Position numbers and translations under genes: made by a program. Below are positions 34,701-42,619 of a DNA stretch of 64,000 bases, in pieces. Source of the stretch: Microcella humidisoli (lineage in GTDB: Bacteria; Actinomycetota; Actinomycetes; Actinomycetales; Microbacteriaceae); contig NZ_CP101497.1 of assembly GCF_024362325.1 (NCBI RefSeq), positions 1,302,001-1,366,000 of the forward strand. Direction: 5' to 3'. Each line of letters opens with the position of its first letter. Position 1 is the first letter of the stretch. Below the pieces are notes generated by a model that was not told the DNA's origin, searched no databases, and saw only the letters and a list, made by a program, of their open reading frames with translations.

Positions 34701-37700
34701 GTGTGCGACGTCAGCGAGGTCGGCACGACGGGCGCCACCGACACCGTCGTGAGCCCGCAGCAGGTCGTCTCGCGAGCACTCGGCTCGAGCCCCTCGACCG
34801 TGGTCGACCCCGTGCCGGCGTTCGACGATCGCCCGGCGGTCGAGCAGAGCACCGTCACCAACTCGTACGACGAGGCCTCGCTCACGATCACGAAGACCGT
34901 GAACATGAACGGCGCCGTCAACGAGGCGGGCAACCCTGTCATGCAGTCGAGCTTCTCCTTCAGCGTCGCCTGCACGTACGACAACGGCTCGGGGCCCGTG
35001 GCGATCACGATGACGCCCTCGACCTTCACGCTCAACAACGGCGGTTCGCGCACGTACACCGACCTGCCCGCGGGAGCCGTCTGCACCGTGACCGAGACCC
35101 AGGCCCGCAGCGCGACCGTGACGAAGGTCGTCACCGTGGGCGGTGTGGCCGGCTCGTCGACGAGCGGCGCGACGGCCTCGGGCATCGTGCTCGCCCCCGA
35201 CACCGAGCTCGGCGCGCCGACCAACGCGGTGGACTACACGAACTCGATCGCGGTGGGCGCTCTCACGGTGACGAAGGCCATCACGGGCGCGGGCGCCACC
35301 GAATACGGTGACGGCGTCTTCACGATCCGCGTGAGCTGCACGCGCACCTCCGCGGCGGCGACTCCCGTCACCTCGGGCGCGCCGAGCAACTCGGTCTGGT
35401 GGGGCACCTTCACGCTCGACGGCAGCAACCCGCCGGCGTCGCTGACCCGCACGATCTCGAACATCCCCGCCGGGTCGGCGTGCACCATCAGCGAGCCGGG
35501 CACCGCGGGCGCCACGGCCGTGACGATCCAGACGCCGAACCCCGTGACGATCGTGGGCGGCTCGACCGTCACGCGCACGGTGACCAACCGCTTCGACCAC
35601 GCGTCGCTCACGGTCGGCAAGACGGTGCAGACGTCGGCCGTCGACGCGCAGGGGCAGCCGGTCTACCCGGCCGATCCCTTCGAGTACGAGGTCGCGTGCA
35701 CCTTCCAGTCCGAGACGGTGCTGGCCGACGGCTTCTCCACGTCGCCGATGACCTTCTCGCTGCGGCATGACGAGACGCGCACCCTCACCGGCCTGCCGGC
35801 GGGCGGCGCCTGCACCGTCACCGAGACGAACGACCAGAATGCCGACTCCACCTCGGTGCTGCGCACGGTCAACGGAACCGCGACCTCGGTCGACGGGACG
35901 ACCGTCAGCATCCCCTCCCTCGCGGCCGACGCGACGAGCCCCGTCACGCGCAACTCGACGCAGTTCACCAACCGCTTCGGAGTGTCGAGCTTCACGATCA
36001 GCAAGGACGTGATCGGTGGCGGGGTCGACCAGTTCGCTCCCGACTCGTTCACGGCGGCGCTGTACTGCGAGACCGCCGACGGCATCGTCTCGTTCGACGG
36101 CGATGTGGTCGTGCCGGCCGACGGCGTGACGACGATCGAGAACCTCGCCGACGGCTCGACCTGCAGCGTGTTCGAACGCGATGTCGAGCTCACCGGTGCC
36201 GATGCGCACCAAATCGTCAACGATCAGGGCGACGTCATCGACGGTGCCGACATCGTGATCACGGCGGCCGAGCCCGGCCGCGTGACGCTCGAGAACTACT
36301 ACCTGACAGGTGCCCTCGAGGTGACCAAGTCGGTCGTCGGAGCGGGCGCGGGATTCGGTGACGGACCCTTCGAGGTGAGCCTCGCCTGCGAGCGCGACGG
36401 CATCGCCGTTGACATCGCCGGCGGAGCGACCCGTTCGCTCACCGCGGGCGGCACGGCGAACTACACGCTGTTGCCCTCGGGCGCCGAGTGCACGCTCACC
36501 GAGACCGACCCGGCTGGTGCCACCTCGAGCCGCCTGCTCGACGCCGACGGCACCGAGCTCACCGACGACGTCGCGGCCGGCACGAGCTTCACGGTCGTCG
36601 TCGATGAGACCGTGCTGCTCGACGACCAGGCGCAGCCCGCGCTCGAGGTCGAGAACACGTTCGAGCTCGCCTCCCTGGCGGTCACCAAGACCGTGGAGAG
36701 CGCGGCCGTCGACGAGACCGGCTCCGCGATCGCGTTCGGTCCGTTCCCGGTGGCCGTCGATTGCCTCTTCGAGGCATCGCCCGTCTTCGGCACCGGCTAC
36801 GACGCCGACACGCCGATGCGGTCGAGCCTTGCCGACGGCGCCACCTGGACGATCGAGGGGCTGCCGAACGGGGCGCTCTGCACGGTGACCGAGACCGACA
36901 CGATGGATGCGGGCGGCACGGCGCTGGTCGTCGTCGTCGACGGAGGCGACCCGGTCGCGGTCGATGGTGTCACCGCCGACGTCGTGCTCGGAACCTCGAG
37001 CTCGGTCGCGATCACGAACAGCTACCCCGTCGGCGCGCTGACGCTGACGAAGGCCGTCACGGGCGTGGGCGCCGATGCGTGGGCGGATGCTCCGTTCCAG
37101 CTCGACGTCGTGTGCGAGCTCGATGACGCGACGGGCGAGCGCACCGTCTACACCGGTTCGTTCACGGTCGAGCGCGGCGACGACCCGATCGAGATCGGCG
37201 ACCTCGCGGTCGGCGCGCTCTGTACGATCACTGAGTCGAAGACTGGCGGCGCATCCGCGACCTCGATCGTCGTCGACGGGGGCGAGCCCTTCGCGGGCCT
37301 CACGGCGAGCGTCGTGATCGACGAGACCACGCACGAGGTGACGGTGACCAACCGCTTCGACCTCGGCGAGGTCTCGGTGACGAAGGTGCGCGACGGCGCG
37401 GGCCGCGAGACCTGGGGAGCCGGGCCGTTCGAGGTCGAGCTGTCGTGCACGCGCGACATCGACGGCGTCGAGCAGTCGATCACGGTGCCGGGTGGTGCCG
37501 CGCGCCAGCTCAGCTCGGAGACGCTCTACACCGCATCGTGGACGGGACTGCCGCACGACGCCGAGTGCCGGGTCGTCGAGACGCGCACGGCCGGTGCCAC
37601 GTCGAGCGCGATTGATCTCGAGAGCGTGATCGTCGGGGACGAGCCCGTCGGATTCGTCGTCACGAACACGTTCGACGTCGGCAGCGTGCGGGTCGACAAG

Positions 37701-38480
37701 ACCTTCGCGGGCGACGGCGCGGGCGTGTACGTGCAGGGCCCGTTCGAGGCGACGCTCGCGTGCACGCTCGAGATCGACGGGGTCGTGACCGAGCTCGCCA
37801 TTCCGGGCGGTGCCGCGCGTGAGCTCACCGACACCGGCGGCTGGAGCGCCCGGTGGGACGACATCCCGGCCGGTGCGGACTGCACGGTGACCGAGACGCG
37901 CTCGGGCGGTGCCACGAGCGTGGTGCGGACCGACGCCGAGTTCGTGGTGGTCGCTGATGACGAGCACGTCGTCGGCATCGAGAACACCTTCCTGCTCGCG
38001 AGCTTCTCGATCACGAAGGCCGTCACCGGACCCTTCGCCGCCGAGGGCCGCGACAAGACCTTCCTCATCGAGACCTCGTGCGTCTGGGAGCGCGACGGCG
38101 AGCTCGTGCCGATGCTGCCCGGCGGGTGGCCGACGGCACCGGGCGAGCCCGATCCTGACGCGCCGACGAGCGTGACCTCGGAGATCGCGCACGGTGTGAC
38201 TGTGACCTTCGACGACCTGCCGGCCACCTCGGTGTGCTCGATCGAAGAGGTCGACAGTGGCGGCGCGACCGCGCAGCTCGTCTGGATGGGCGGCGCGCTG
38301 CAGGCCGGCGATCTGACCCTTGGCGGCGGGGCGAACGACTCGACGCTCTCGAACGTGTTCCTGCTCTCGCTCGCCGACACCGGCGTCGAGATCATGCTCT
38401 GGCTCTGGGTGATCGCGTCGCTGCTCGTGGTCGGCACGATGCTGCTGCTGATCGCCCGCCGCCGGGCCGAGGCGGCCTAG
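28767..38480 (+). CDS. Giant LAXTG-anchored surface protein with DUF5979-like repeats
   Basis: This cell-surface, adhesin-like protein has 3,237 residues. A signal peptide (about 1-37, hydrophobic core SVAVVALVTLFAPFMAF, cleavage near ATAA) is followed by about seven long units (near residues 202, 377, 549, 764, 1001, 1193 and 1425). Each opens with a Ser/Thr-Lys or Val-Lys strand; several contain F-x-NxFDL and a VEYFDG-like strand. From about 1898 to 3190 come eleven units of about 105-140 residues (VTKxVxGxG...F...C...G...CTVTE). Each has exactly two Cys. The end has LADTG (3202-3206), a membrane helix and RRRAEAA, the layout for sortase anchoring; LAXTG is the class E motif. GGGGGGAA precedes the ATG. 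Codon use matches the neighbours. Binding partner unknown. Confidence 0.9.
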   Translation: MAFITAHRRSRSIMPSVAVVALVTLFAPFMAFQPATAAEGDPDEPVLVQFEKDAIPAAADAAVAPGGTVTYQFTINCSSLETDCLDLTLDDVVPEPLELQTVTTAQSIPPIDVDITGNTFSVRVVDELGGGLVGLQAGTGIQINATATVPSDLSADWDGAVLPNTATVSVANREDLTLDPPRPSAVESSAEVRLEVERTLASQVTKTVTPDSATAVAGTPVAIALGATNSSNGSVDALIIQEPSDPASTVLSLLQPTGFSALTMPSGADRVRVDWFDGTVWTTGTAAATATLPSGVDAADIRALRLVFTSSTGGRIAVGATAAITLDAELSASAALVTEPTTIVNTASSWVVADSESTTPVPATDSIVIGPPSIRPIATKQFDVSSIIGGQQVLATLGGSNGGDFGLRELTLTEPAPGSTSLADQGLTFDGWVQADIEWPVGATSAEVSYRYAGDTEFTAAIVTTTADSLPDPVDAALVTDIRVRFLSTLPQGIAPGQYAVLPFLAITDAVVSDATETNTVRVDVVTLADEAASTEASDDLTRRTSRVNTSISKTALPDELYAIAGATTLISIPARVTPLPTSAVDPTASTVGSTSLVITDPLDAGTDEFWNWFDLRAIVATAVPGSTVLSVEYFDGTDWLPLPGATDVAGPSFLSTTIDPALRESIQGVRFTYRHADYDTLGTLLNPGFSAQPNLSVSLRDELRDGTGEAASSTRLDAVVIDNAAQSRVANPTADPAEATADTTESITLLPTATEGGDGSGNVTAISKSWLPVASTGTEAVNARSADEATVEISWGTGGAAFDSVVISDSASDPATTPVASTVFEAFDLVRIPAITPAMDPLLTYDRIVAVELYLPGTGWTAASGNPCAGSACDGTFPGYTLSASESANATGVRLVVEESPTRAARIGTNPAAPPVGTGVSPSMSLSRDLRLVFEVRDVRRSDPATAVLGATRLAEYNIPGQVGQVRNTALMQGRDATDAVLLSRTAADDILILDTPLTVEITKTWVDGPLGTPPPGTPQSLYPRARMTVQATNESVARVDELAIVDPVAGTDPFDAVNLFDIVSITVPSGATASEVRLTREGPTVTTHTIAAALALTTAQLADVIGFEVVHTGRIDVQASTRVIVDTQLRPTLRSAPATTVDSTSSPVVDNTAEARIVDPGGVTVPAEGETLITLTARDDASVSVVDFTYGVTATKGIVADTTATPGTPAEQIVGNSRVATVTLTGQPSGTVRSTDMLFEDISPTFWNAFNFTSFGSHSFSTPINRVKVDVLVGVDYVIDGGTGDIAVECEGSTDLDACWVEGTLASLLALPTLPPGVTVSDIRGLRAQYTRADGAAWERPFNPSQTLRFTATRRDVLVAPEGEPVPSTLYIYTQAAPGETEVGVVTNDLTVTAWADNGVDAPLWDATDDDTKQLLVRHRPAKVQIVKTPYGPLTLGAPVPYEIEVTNRGTGLDKQLTGLEVVDLIPVDGSGPQLVLGLDPETGLTFDPQDVVEIEVLDESNSPVTAPSFTAVLGTAEPSGQPLTITIDPAFVLEHDWSMTISAPLQFRQFFEAGSATENFVLNTATVTSDQEFDECTPAVDGALQAMITEVPSCTASTRVWALPSAPMTIIKGVKGVEAGPLDVGGTPLIDPETSAPYDDLGVIKTVASNPATCEEPTLAVDGELYYRYPCVPITRPGGTEEWVGYFFNAGNVRVHQISSIDVLPRENDRGVIINDARSSRWTPILLERPRLVGYPDQAMTVYYTDRLDMATPACNGADIQNDLGMSPTSSPPMVESYWPCVTSSAPGGLLDRQNATNGWKVMPADPSAALLESVVAMKFVIDFENGGVTPVGLAPGESVSVAYRTRTALEPVLRETDANLARDSIAYNSIAGAARGFDGVNDLPYRFVTEPRKVGVALATGAVDLAKVVDGAGERFAPSTFRIALACTVDIDGAGTEHEPEPIQLLSSTGANRSPFTLTGDAAATRILGIPLYAVCDVSEVGTTGATDTVVSPQQVVSRALGSSPSTVVDPVPAFDDRPAVEQSTVTNSYDEASLTITKTVNMNGAVNEAGNPVMQSSFSFSVACTYDNGSGPVAITMTPSTFTLNNGGSRTYTDLPAGAVCTVTETQARSATVTKVVTVGGVAGSSTSGATASGIVLAPDTELGAPTNAVDYTNSIAVGALTVTKAITGAGATEYGDGVFTIRVSCTRTSAAATPVTSGAPSNSVWWGTFTLDGSNPPASLTRTISNIPAGSACTISEPGTAGATAVTIQTPNPVTIVGGSTVTRTVTNRFDHASLTVGKTVQTSAVDAQGQPVYPADPFEYEVACTFQSETVLADGFSTSPMTFSLRHDETRTLTGLPAGGACTVTETNDQNADSTSVLRTVNGTATSVDGTTVSIPSLAADATSPVTRNSTQFTNRFGVSSFTISKDVIGGGVDQFAPDSFTAALYCETADGIVSFDGDVVVPADGVTTIENLADGSTCSVFERDVELTGADAHQIVNDQGDVIDGADIVITAAEPGRVTLENYYLTGALEVTKSVVGAGAGFGDGPFEVSLACERDGIAVDIAGGATRSLTAGGTANYTLLPSGAECTLTETDPAGATSSRLLDADGTELTDDVAAGTSFTVVVDETVLLDDQAQPALEVENTFELASLAVTKTVESAAVDETGSAIAFGPFPVAVDCLFEASPVFGTGYDADTPMRSSLADGATWTIEGLPNGALCTVTETDTMDAGGTALVVVVDGGDPVAVDGVTADVVLGTSSSVAITNSYPVGALTLTKAVTGVGADAWADAPFQLDVVCELDDATGERTVYTGSFTVERGDDPIEIGDLAVGALCTITESKTGGASATSIVVDGGEPFAGLTASVVIDETTHEVTVTNRFDLGEVSVTKVRDGAGRETWGAGPFEVELSCTRDIDGVEQSITVPGGAARQLSSETLYTASWTGLPHDAECRVVETRTAGATSSAIDLESVIVGDEPVGFVVTNTFDVGSVRVDKTFAGDGAGVYVQGPFEATLACTLEIDGVVTELAIPGGAARELTDTGGWSARWDDIPAGADCTVTETRSGGATSVVRTDAEFVVVADDEHVVGIENTFLLASFSITKAVTGPFAAEGRDKTFLIETSCVWERDGELVPMLPGGWPTAPGEPDPDAPTSVTSEIAHGVTVTFDDLPATSVCSIEEVDSGGATAQLVWMGGALQAGDLTLGGGANDSTLSNVFLLSLADTGVEIMLWLWVIASLLVVGTMLLLIARRRAEAA
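34459..38340 (+). repeat. Eleven tandem protein repeats, about 315-410 bp each, inside the giant gene
   Basis: Unit starts are near 34459, 34870, 35255, 35600, 35983, 36308, 36666, 37030, 37363, 37678 and 37996. They share the opening TK strand and the closing C-T-V-T-E-like strand in protein, but the DNA is clearly diverged, so this is old duplication rather than fresh slippage. Confidence 0.8.
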
Positions 38481-38519
38481 ACCACCGACGACCGGCGCGG
38501 CAGCGCGCCGGAAACGGCC

Positions 38520-38553
38520 GGGCCCCGGCAGAGCGGATGCTCTGCCGGGGCCC
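38520..38553. terminator. Strong hairpin between the giant gene and the helicase gene
   Basis: A perfect 15-bp stem (GGGCCCCGGCAGAGC / GCTCTGCCGGGGCCC) with a GGAT loop lies between two convergent genes. It has no T-run, as is usual in very GC-rich bacteria. Confidence 0.7.
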
Positions 38554-38583
38554 GTGAGCCGTGCTCGGTGTACGCGGCGCGGG

Positions 38584-40197
38584 TCAGCGCCCGCGGCGCT
38601 GGCCGCCGGTCGAGTTCGACCGCACGACCTGGCCCACGCGGATGCCGCCGGCGCTCGCGCCGCCCGCCGACGATGCCCGGCGCGAGCCCTGCCGCGCGCG
38701 GGGCGCGGCCGCGGGGGCGTCGGTGCGGGGTGCGGCGGTGTGGGGTGCGGCGGTGCGGGCGGGAGCCGCTGCGCGAGCAGGAGCGGCGGTGCCGGCTGCG
38801 GTGGTCGACGCGCCGGAGCGGCGCTGGCCGCCCTGACCGCCCTGTCCACCCTGACCGCCGCGTCCACCGCGCGATGACTGTCCGCCGCGCGACGACTGGC
38901 CGCCGGCCTGACCGTCGCGGTTCGCGCGCTTGCGCTGGGCGTTGGCGCCCTGCGAGCGTCCGCCGCCTTCGGGCTGGCGCTGCAGCACAGCAGGCAGCTC
39001 GTGCGCGGCCACGCGGGGCGCGACCTCGCCGATCAGTCGCGTGACCGCGGCCGACTCGGTCGTAACCTGCTGGGGCTGCACGCGAATCGCGGCCTTGCGC
39101 AGCAGGTCGGCGGTGTCGCGACGCTGCTCGGGCAGCACGAGGGTGACGACGTCGCCCGCGGCGCCGGCACGGGCCGTGCGGCCCGAGCGGTGCAGGTACG
39201 CCTTGTGCTCCATGGGCGGGTCGACGTGGATGACGAGCTCGATGTCGTCGACGTGCACGCCCCGCGCCGCGACATCCGTCGCCACGAGCACGCGCACGCT
39301 GCCGTCGCCGAATGCGGCGAGGTTGCGGTCGCGCGCCGGCTGCGAGAGGTTGCCGTGCAGGTCGACCGCGGGGATGCCCTGCTCGGTGAGCGACTTCGCG
39401 AGCTTCTTGGCCGTGTGCTTGGTGCGCATGAACAGGATGCGGCGGCCGCTGCCCGAGGCGAGCGCGGTGATCATGCGCTTCTTCTCGTCGGCGCCCGAGA
39501 GCTCGAACACGTGGTGCGTCATGTCAGCGACGGGCGAGTTGGCCTCGTCGACCGAGTGCATCACGGGGTTGTGCAGGAACTGCTTGACGAGCTTGTCGAC
39601 CCCGTTGTCGAGGGTCGCGCTGAACAGCAGGCGCTGGCCGTCGTTCGGCGTGGCCTTCATGATGCGCGTGACGCCGGGCAGGAAGCCCAGGTCGGCCATG
39701 TGGTCGGCCTCGTCGAGCACGGTGATCTCGACGGCGTCGAGCGTCACGAAGCGCTGCTGCATGAGGTCTTCGAGGCGGCCGGGGCACGCCACGATGATGT
39801 CGACGCCCGCGTTGAGCGCCTGTACCTGACGGTGCTGCGAGACGCCGCCGAAGATCGTGGTCGTGGTGAGGCCGTAGGCCTTGGCGAGCGGCTCGAGCAC
39901 GGCGTTGATCTGCGTGGCGAGCTCGCGGGTGGGCGCGAGCACCATGCCGAGCGGCGCGCCCTTGCGGCGCGATCCGCCGGCGAGGCGCGTGCCGAGGCGC
40001 GCGATCATCGGAATCGAGAAGGCCAGGGTCTTGCCCGAGCCGGTCTTGCCGCGGCCGAGCACGTCGCGCCCGGCGAGGGTGTCGGGCAGGGTGTCGACCT
40101 GGATCGGGAAGGCCTCGGTCTTGCCCTGCGCGGTCAGCACCTCGACGAGCGGGTACGGAACGCCGAGGGCGCTGAAGGTGGAGTTCTGGGTGGTCAT
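38584..40197 (-). CDS. DEAD-box RNA helicase with RGG-like tail
   Basis: This 537-residue RNA helicase probably acts in RNA remodelling or ribosome assembly. Motifs: Q region FPIQVDTLP, Walker A GRGKTGSGKT, PTRELATQI, DEAD in VLDEADHMADLG, SAT in FSATLDNG, and HRSGRTARAG. After about residue 390 the tail is basic and Gly/Ala-rich with repeated GGQSSRGG and GGQGGQ units, an RNA-binding low-complexity region. GAAAGG lies just before the ATG. The unusually long upstream region (264 nt) suggests a regulated leader. Confidence 0.92.
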   Translation of the reverse strand: MTTQNSTFSALGVPYPLVEVLTAQGKTEAFPIQVDTLPDTLAGRDVLGRGKTGSGKTLAFSIPMIARLGTRLAGGSRRKGAPLGMVLAPTRELATQINAVLEPLAKAYGLTTTTIFGGVSQHRQVQALNAGVDIIVACPGRLEDLMQQRFVTLDAVEITVLDEADHMADLGFLPGVTRIMKATPNDGQRLLFSATLDNGVDKLVKQFLHNPVMHSVDEANSPVADMTHHVFELSGADEKKRMITALASGSGRRILFMRTKHTAKKLAKSLTEQGIPAVDLHGNLSQPARDRNLAAFGDGSVRVLVATDVAARGVHVDDIELVIHVDPPMEHKAYLHRSGRTARAGAAGDVVTLVLPEQRRDTADLLRKAAIRVQPQQVTTESAAVTRLIGEVAPRVAAHELPAVLQRQPEGGGRSQGANAQRKRANRDGQAGGQSSRGGQSSRGGRGGQGGQGGQGGQRRSGASTTAAGTAAPARAAAPARTAAPHTAAPRTDAPAAAPRARQGSRRASSAGGASAGGIRVGQVVRSNSTGGQRRGR

Positions 40198-40461
40198 GGG
40201 TCGTGCCTTTCGAGCAGGGTGATCCCCCGCATCCCCGGCCGATTGGTCAGGATGCTCAGCTCACGCCATGCGGGCGTGCGAACAGGAATCGAGTGGCGAC
40301 GGCGGCAACGGCCGACATCGTTCGCCGTGAGAAAGTATCGAACCGCCGGATGCGCGAGTCGGTGCGCGAGGGGCGGGATGAGGAAGCGTTCTACGACGCA
40401 GGAGAGCTGAGAACAGTTCTGCCTATGCCTCAACCGTAGCAGGTCGCCCCGACGACCGGCC
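40198..40461 (-). promoter_or_regulatory. Long leader region of the DEAD-box helicase gene
   Basis: No full gene is visible in this gap. On the minus strand a GATACT box lies at 40334-40339, and a 20-codon ORF (ATG 40318 to TGA 40256) ends in ARPHGVS. Together they suggest a transcribed leader of about 130 nt with a possible leader peptide. Regulation by cold or translation stress is a family expectation, not shown here. Confidence 0.35.
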
Positions 40462-41133
40462 TCAGAGGACGAGCCGGCCGTCGCCGTACCGCTCGCCCAC
40501 CGGGATCTCCACGTCGACGACATTGCCCGCCGGCGCGAGCGGGCACGCCCACGCCTCGTCGTAGGCGCACGAGGGGTTGTAGGCGAAGTTGAGGTCGAGC
40601 ACGATCGACCACGGCGCGCGGCCTCCGCCGAGGTCGGCGCCCTTGACGGTGTCGAGCAGGTAGCGCCCGCCGCCGTAGGTGCCTCCGGGCACGCGCGAGA
40701 GGGCGTCGCGCACGGGCACGAACAGCCCGCCTCCGTACGACGCGAGCCGCCAGACGTCGAGCGAGCCGACCCCGGGCACCTCGACGAGCCCGAGCCGCTC
40801 GAACGGCACGACCCCGTCGGTGCCGGTTTCGACGTCGAGCCGCTGCGGCTCCGCATCCTGAATCACGCACTCGAAGCGCCACGCCGGGTCGTAGGGCTTC
40901 ACGCGCAGTCCCGTGAACGCCTCGCGGTCGGCGGGCAGCAGGGGCGAGGCGGGGTGGTGGGCGAAGAGCTCGTCGCGCGTGCGCCGCCAGTGGTCGTGCG
41001 CGGCGACGAGGTCGGTCGCGGCCCGCAGCTCGGCGTAGAGCGCGGCGGTGCGGCGCCGCCAGTCGGCGACGGCGAGAGCGCTCACGGCGCGGTCGGGGGT
41101 GGCGTTCGTCGACTCGGTGGATGCGGCGCTCAC
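40462..41133 (-). CDS. DUF1684 domain protein
   Basis: This 223-residue protein belongs to DUF1684. Visible family-like segments are DHWRRTRDELFAHHPASPL, YGGGRYLLDTVKG, LDLNFAYNPSCAYD and ACPLAPAGNVVDVEIPVGE. The function of the family is unknown. I chose the GTG at 41133, which overlaps the stop of the SRPBCC gene by 4 nt (GTGA), so it is translationally coupled to that gene; longer frames run across it. Confidence 0.85.
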   Translation of the reverse strand: MSAASTESTNATPDRAVSALAVADWRRRTAALYAELRAATDLVAAHDHWRRTRDELFAHHPASPLLPADREAFTGLRVKPYDPAWRFECVIQDAEPQRLDVETGTDGVVPFERLGLVEVPGVGSLDVWRLASYGGGLFVPVRDALSRVPGGTYGGGRYLLDTVKGADLGGGRAPWSIVLDLNFAYNPSCAYDEAWACPLAPAGNVVDVEIPVGERYGDGRLVL

Positions 41134-41675
41134 GCAGCGCCACCCGCGGCGGTCGACTCGCCGGAGCCGGCCGCGCCCGTCGGGCTCGCGCCGAACTGCG
41201 CCGCCCACCCGGGCGCGAGCTTCTGGATCTGCCGCCCGCGCAACCGCCAGAACACCGCGAACCCGAGCCACGCGAACGGCGTGAGCAGCCCCGCGCGCAC
41301 GTCGAGCGTGTCGTGGAACCGCGTGCGCGTCTCGGGGCTCATCGGGTTCGGGCTGATCGCCATCTGGTGGTGCCAGCCGGTGACGACGGTCATCGCCCCG
41401 CTCAGCGGCCCACCCTCGTCGTGCACGACGCGGGTGCCGTCGAGGCGCGTCTCGTCGCGCAGGCGGATGACCTGCGTGCCCATCGGCAGCACGCCGAGCA
41501 TGCGCAGCCGCACGCGGTGCTCGCCTCCCGGCCACCGGTCGGGGAATCCCCCGGGCTCGAGCGACTCGGCCGTCGTGATCGGGCCCGACACCTCTCGGAA
41601 CACCGCGGGGGAGTGCACGGCCTCCCACGCCGCATCGGCCGGGCAGTCGAGCAGCAGATCGAGTCGCACGCGCAT
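41130..41675 (-). CDS. SRPBCC (polyketide cyclase/dehydrase-like) protein
   Basis: This 181-residue START-like protein begins RVRLDLLLDCPADAAWEAVHSP, the usual first strand and helix. It continues with the beta-sheet (LRMLGVLPMGTQVIRLRD), a closing long helix and a basic region WRLRGRQIQKLAPGW. Such proteins bind hydrophobic ligands; the ligand here is unknown. I chose the ATG at 41675 because a CAGACT box lies 6 nt upstream. It is divergent from the hypothetical gene at 41711 and coupled to the DUF1684 gene. Confidence 0.78.
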   Translation of the reverse strand: MRVRLDLLLDCPADAAWEAVHSPAVFREVSGPITTAESLEPGGFPDRWPGGEHRVRLRMLGVLPMGTQVIRLRDETRLDGTRVVHDEGGPLSGAMTVVTGWHHQMAISPNPMSPETRTRFHDTLDVRAGLLTPFAWLGFAVFWRLRGRQIQKLAPGWAAQFGASPTGAAGSGESTAAGGAA

Positions 41676-41681
41676 GCGCCC

Positions 41682-41687
41682 AGTCTG
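41682..41687 (-). promoter_or_regulatory. Possible leaderless -10 box CAGACT for the SRPBCC gene
   Basis: On the minus strand CAGACT, then GGGCGC (6 nt), then the ATG ending at 41675. The first base departs from TANNNT. Confidence 0.4.
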
Positions 41688-41698
41688 GGGCACGTCGA

Positions 41699-41704
41699 TA
41701 CGAT
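41699..41704 (+). promoter_or_regulatory. Leaderless -10 box TACGAT for the gene at 41711
   Basis: TACGAT, then CGACCT (6 nt), then the GTG at 41711. Confidence 0.55.
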
Positions 41705-41710
41705 CGACCT

Positions 41711-42274
41711 GTGACCGGCCCTCTCGACTCCTCCGATCCCGCCGCGCAAGAGCGCTACCAGGTGCGCGTCGACGTCGGGCTCGACGGCGCGCGCCGCATC
41801 GGCGCAAGCGCCCACCTGCTTGTCTGGTGCGATGGCCTCGCGACGGAGCCCGTGCCGCTGGATGCCCTGCCGCCACACCTCGAGGTCATCGACGCCCGCT
41901 GCGGGGCGGCATCCGCGATCGCGCAGCGGCTGCTCGACCTGCAGGCCGCGCGCGGCGAGCGCACGATGGTCGCGGTCGTCGCGGCGGGGGCGCCCGTGCA
42001 GGCGCCGGAGGGCATCCCCGTCGAAGACCTGCTACTCACCGGTGCCGTCGTCGACGCCCTCGGCGCGGTCGGCATCGACGCCACGAGCCCCGAGGCGGCC
42101 GTCGCCGCGGCGGGCTACCAGGGCCTGCGCGGCGCCGTCGCCCACATGCTCAGCGCCTCGGTCGGGGGGCGGATGCTCGCCGCGAGCGAGGGACCGGACG
42201 CCGTGAGCGCAGCGCGGGCGCGCTGGGAATCGACCGAACTCGTCGTGCTGCGGGAATTCGACCTGACAGCCTGA
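41711..42274 (+). CDS. Conserved-looking protein, possibly ComB-like
   Basis: This 187-residue cytosolic protein has Rossmann-like elements: SAHLLVWCDGLATE, VAVVAAGAPVQAPEG, then helices ending AHMLSASVGGRMLAASEG. The last part resembles the C-terminus of 2-phosphosulfolactate phosphatase (ComB) proteins, but the usual metal-binding motifs are not clear, so I do not assign activity. The GTG start is supported by a leaderless -10 box. The DUF427 gene follows 42 nt later. Confidence 0.68.
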   Translation: MTGPLDSSDPAAQERYQVRVDVGLDGARRIGASAHLLVWCDGLATEPVPLDALPPHLEVIDARCGAASAIAQRLLDLQAARGERTMVAVVAAGAPVQAPEGIPVEDLLLTGAVVDALGAVGIDATSPEAAVAAAGYQGLRGAVAHMLSASVGGRMLAASEGPDAVSAARARWESTELVVLREFDLTA

Positions 42275-42316
42275 GGTTGTGCCGATGACCGGCACCACTC
42301 GACCGCAGGAGGACCC

Positions 42317-42619
42317 ATGAAGGCTCACGTCAACGGCACCGTCATCGCCGAAGCCCCCGAGAGCGAACTCATCAAGATCGAGGGCAACTGGTACTTCCCG
42401 CCGTCGAGCATCGTCGAGGGCTTCCTCACCACGAGCCCCACGCCCTACACCTGCCCCTGGAAGGGCGAGTGCCAGTACTTCACGGTGACGGTCGACGGCC
42501 AGGCGCTGCCCGACCGCGCGTGGAGCTACCCGACCCCGTACCCGAGCGGCATCGAGCGCGTCGGCAAAGACTTCAGCAACTACGTGGCCTTCTGGAAAGA
42601 GGTCAGCGTCTCCGAGTAG
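42317..42619 (+). CDS. DUF427 domain protein
   Basis: This 100-residue DUF427 protein contains the family pattern IEGNWYFPPSSI, TPYTCPWKGECQYF and AWSYPTPYP, with a nearby ERVGKDFSNYVAFWK segment. The biochemical role is unknown. GCAGGAGG precedes the ATG. Its last 14 nt are the first unit of a five-copy 14-bp tandem repeat, and the stop codon lies across the first unit boundary. Confidence 0.9.
   Translation: MKAHVNGTVIAEAPESELIKIEGNWYFPPSSIVEGFLTTSPTPYTCPWKGECQYFTVTVDGQALPDRAWSYPTPYPSGIERVGKDFSNYVAFWKEVSVSE

Noticed and set aside
28767..38480. Giant gene as an assembly fusion of several genes
   Set aside because: The frame is open for 9.7 kb with even codon use, one signal peptide at the start and one anchoring signal at the end, and the repeats are diverged at DNA level.
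30762..38867. 2,701-codon open frame on the minus strand antisense to the giant surface gene
   Set aside because: It mirrors the plus-strand gene in a very GC-rich region where stops are rare; its translation is Arg/Gly/Ala/Asp-rich without any domain, and it runs into the helicase gene.
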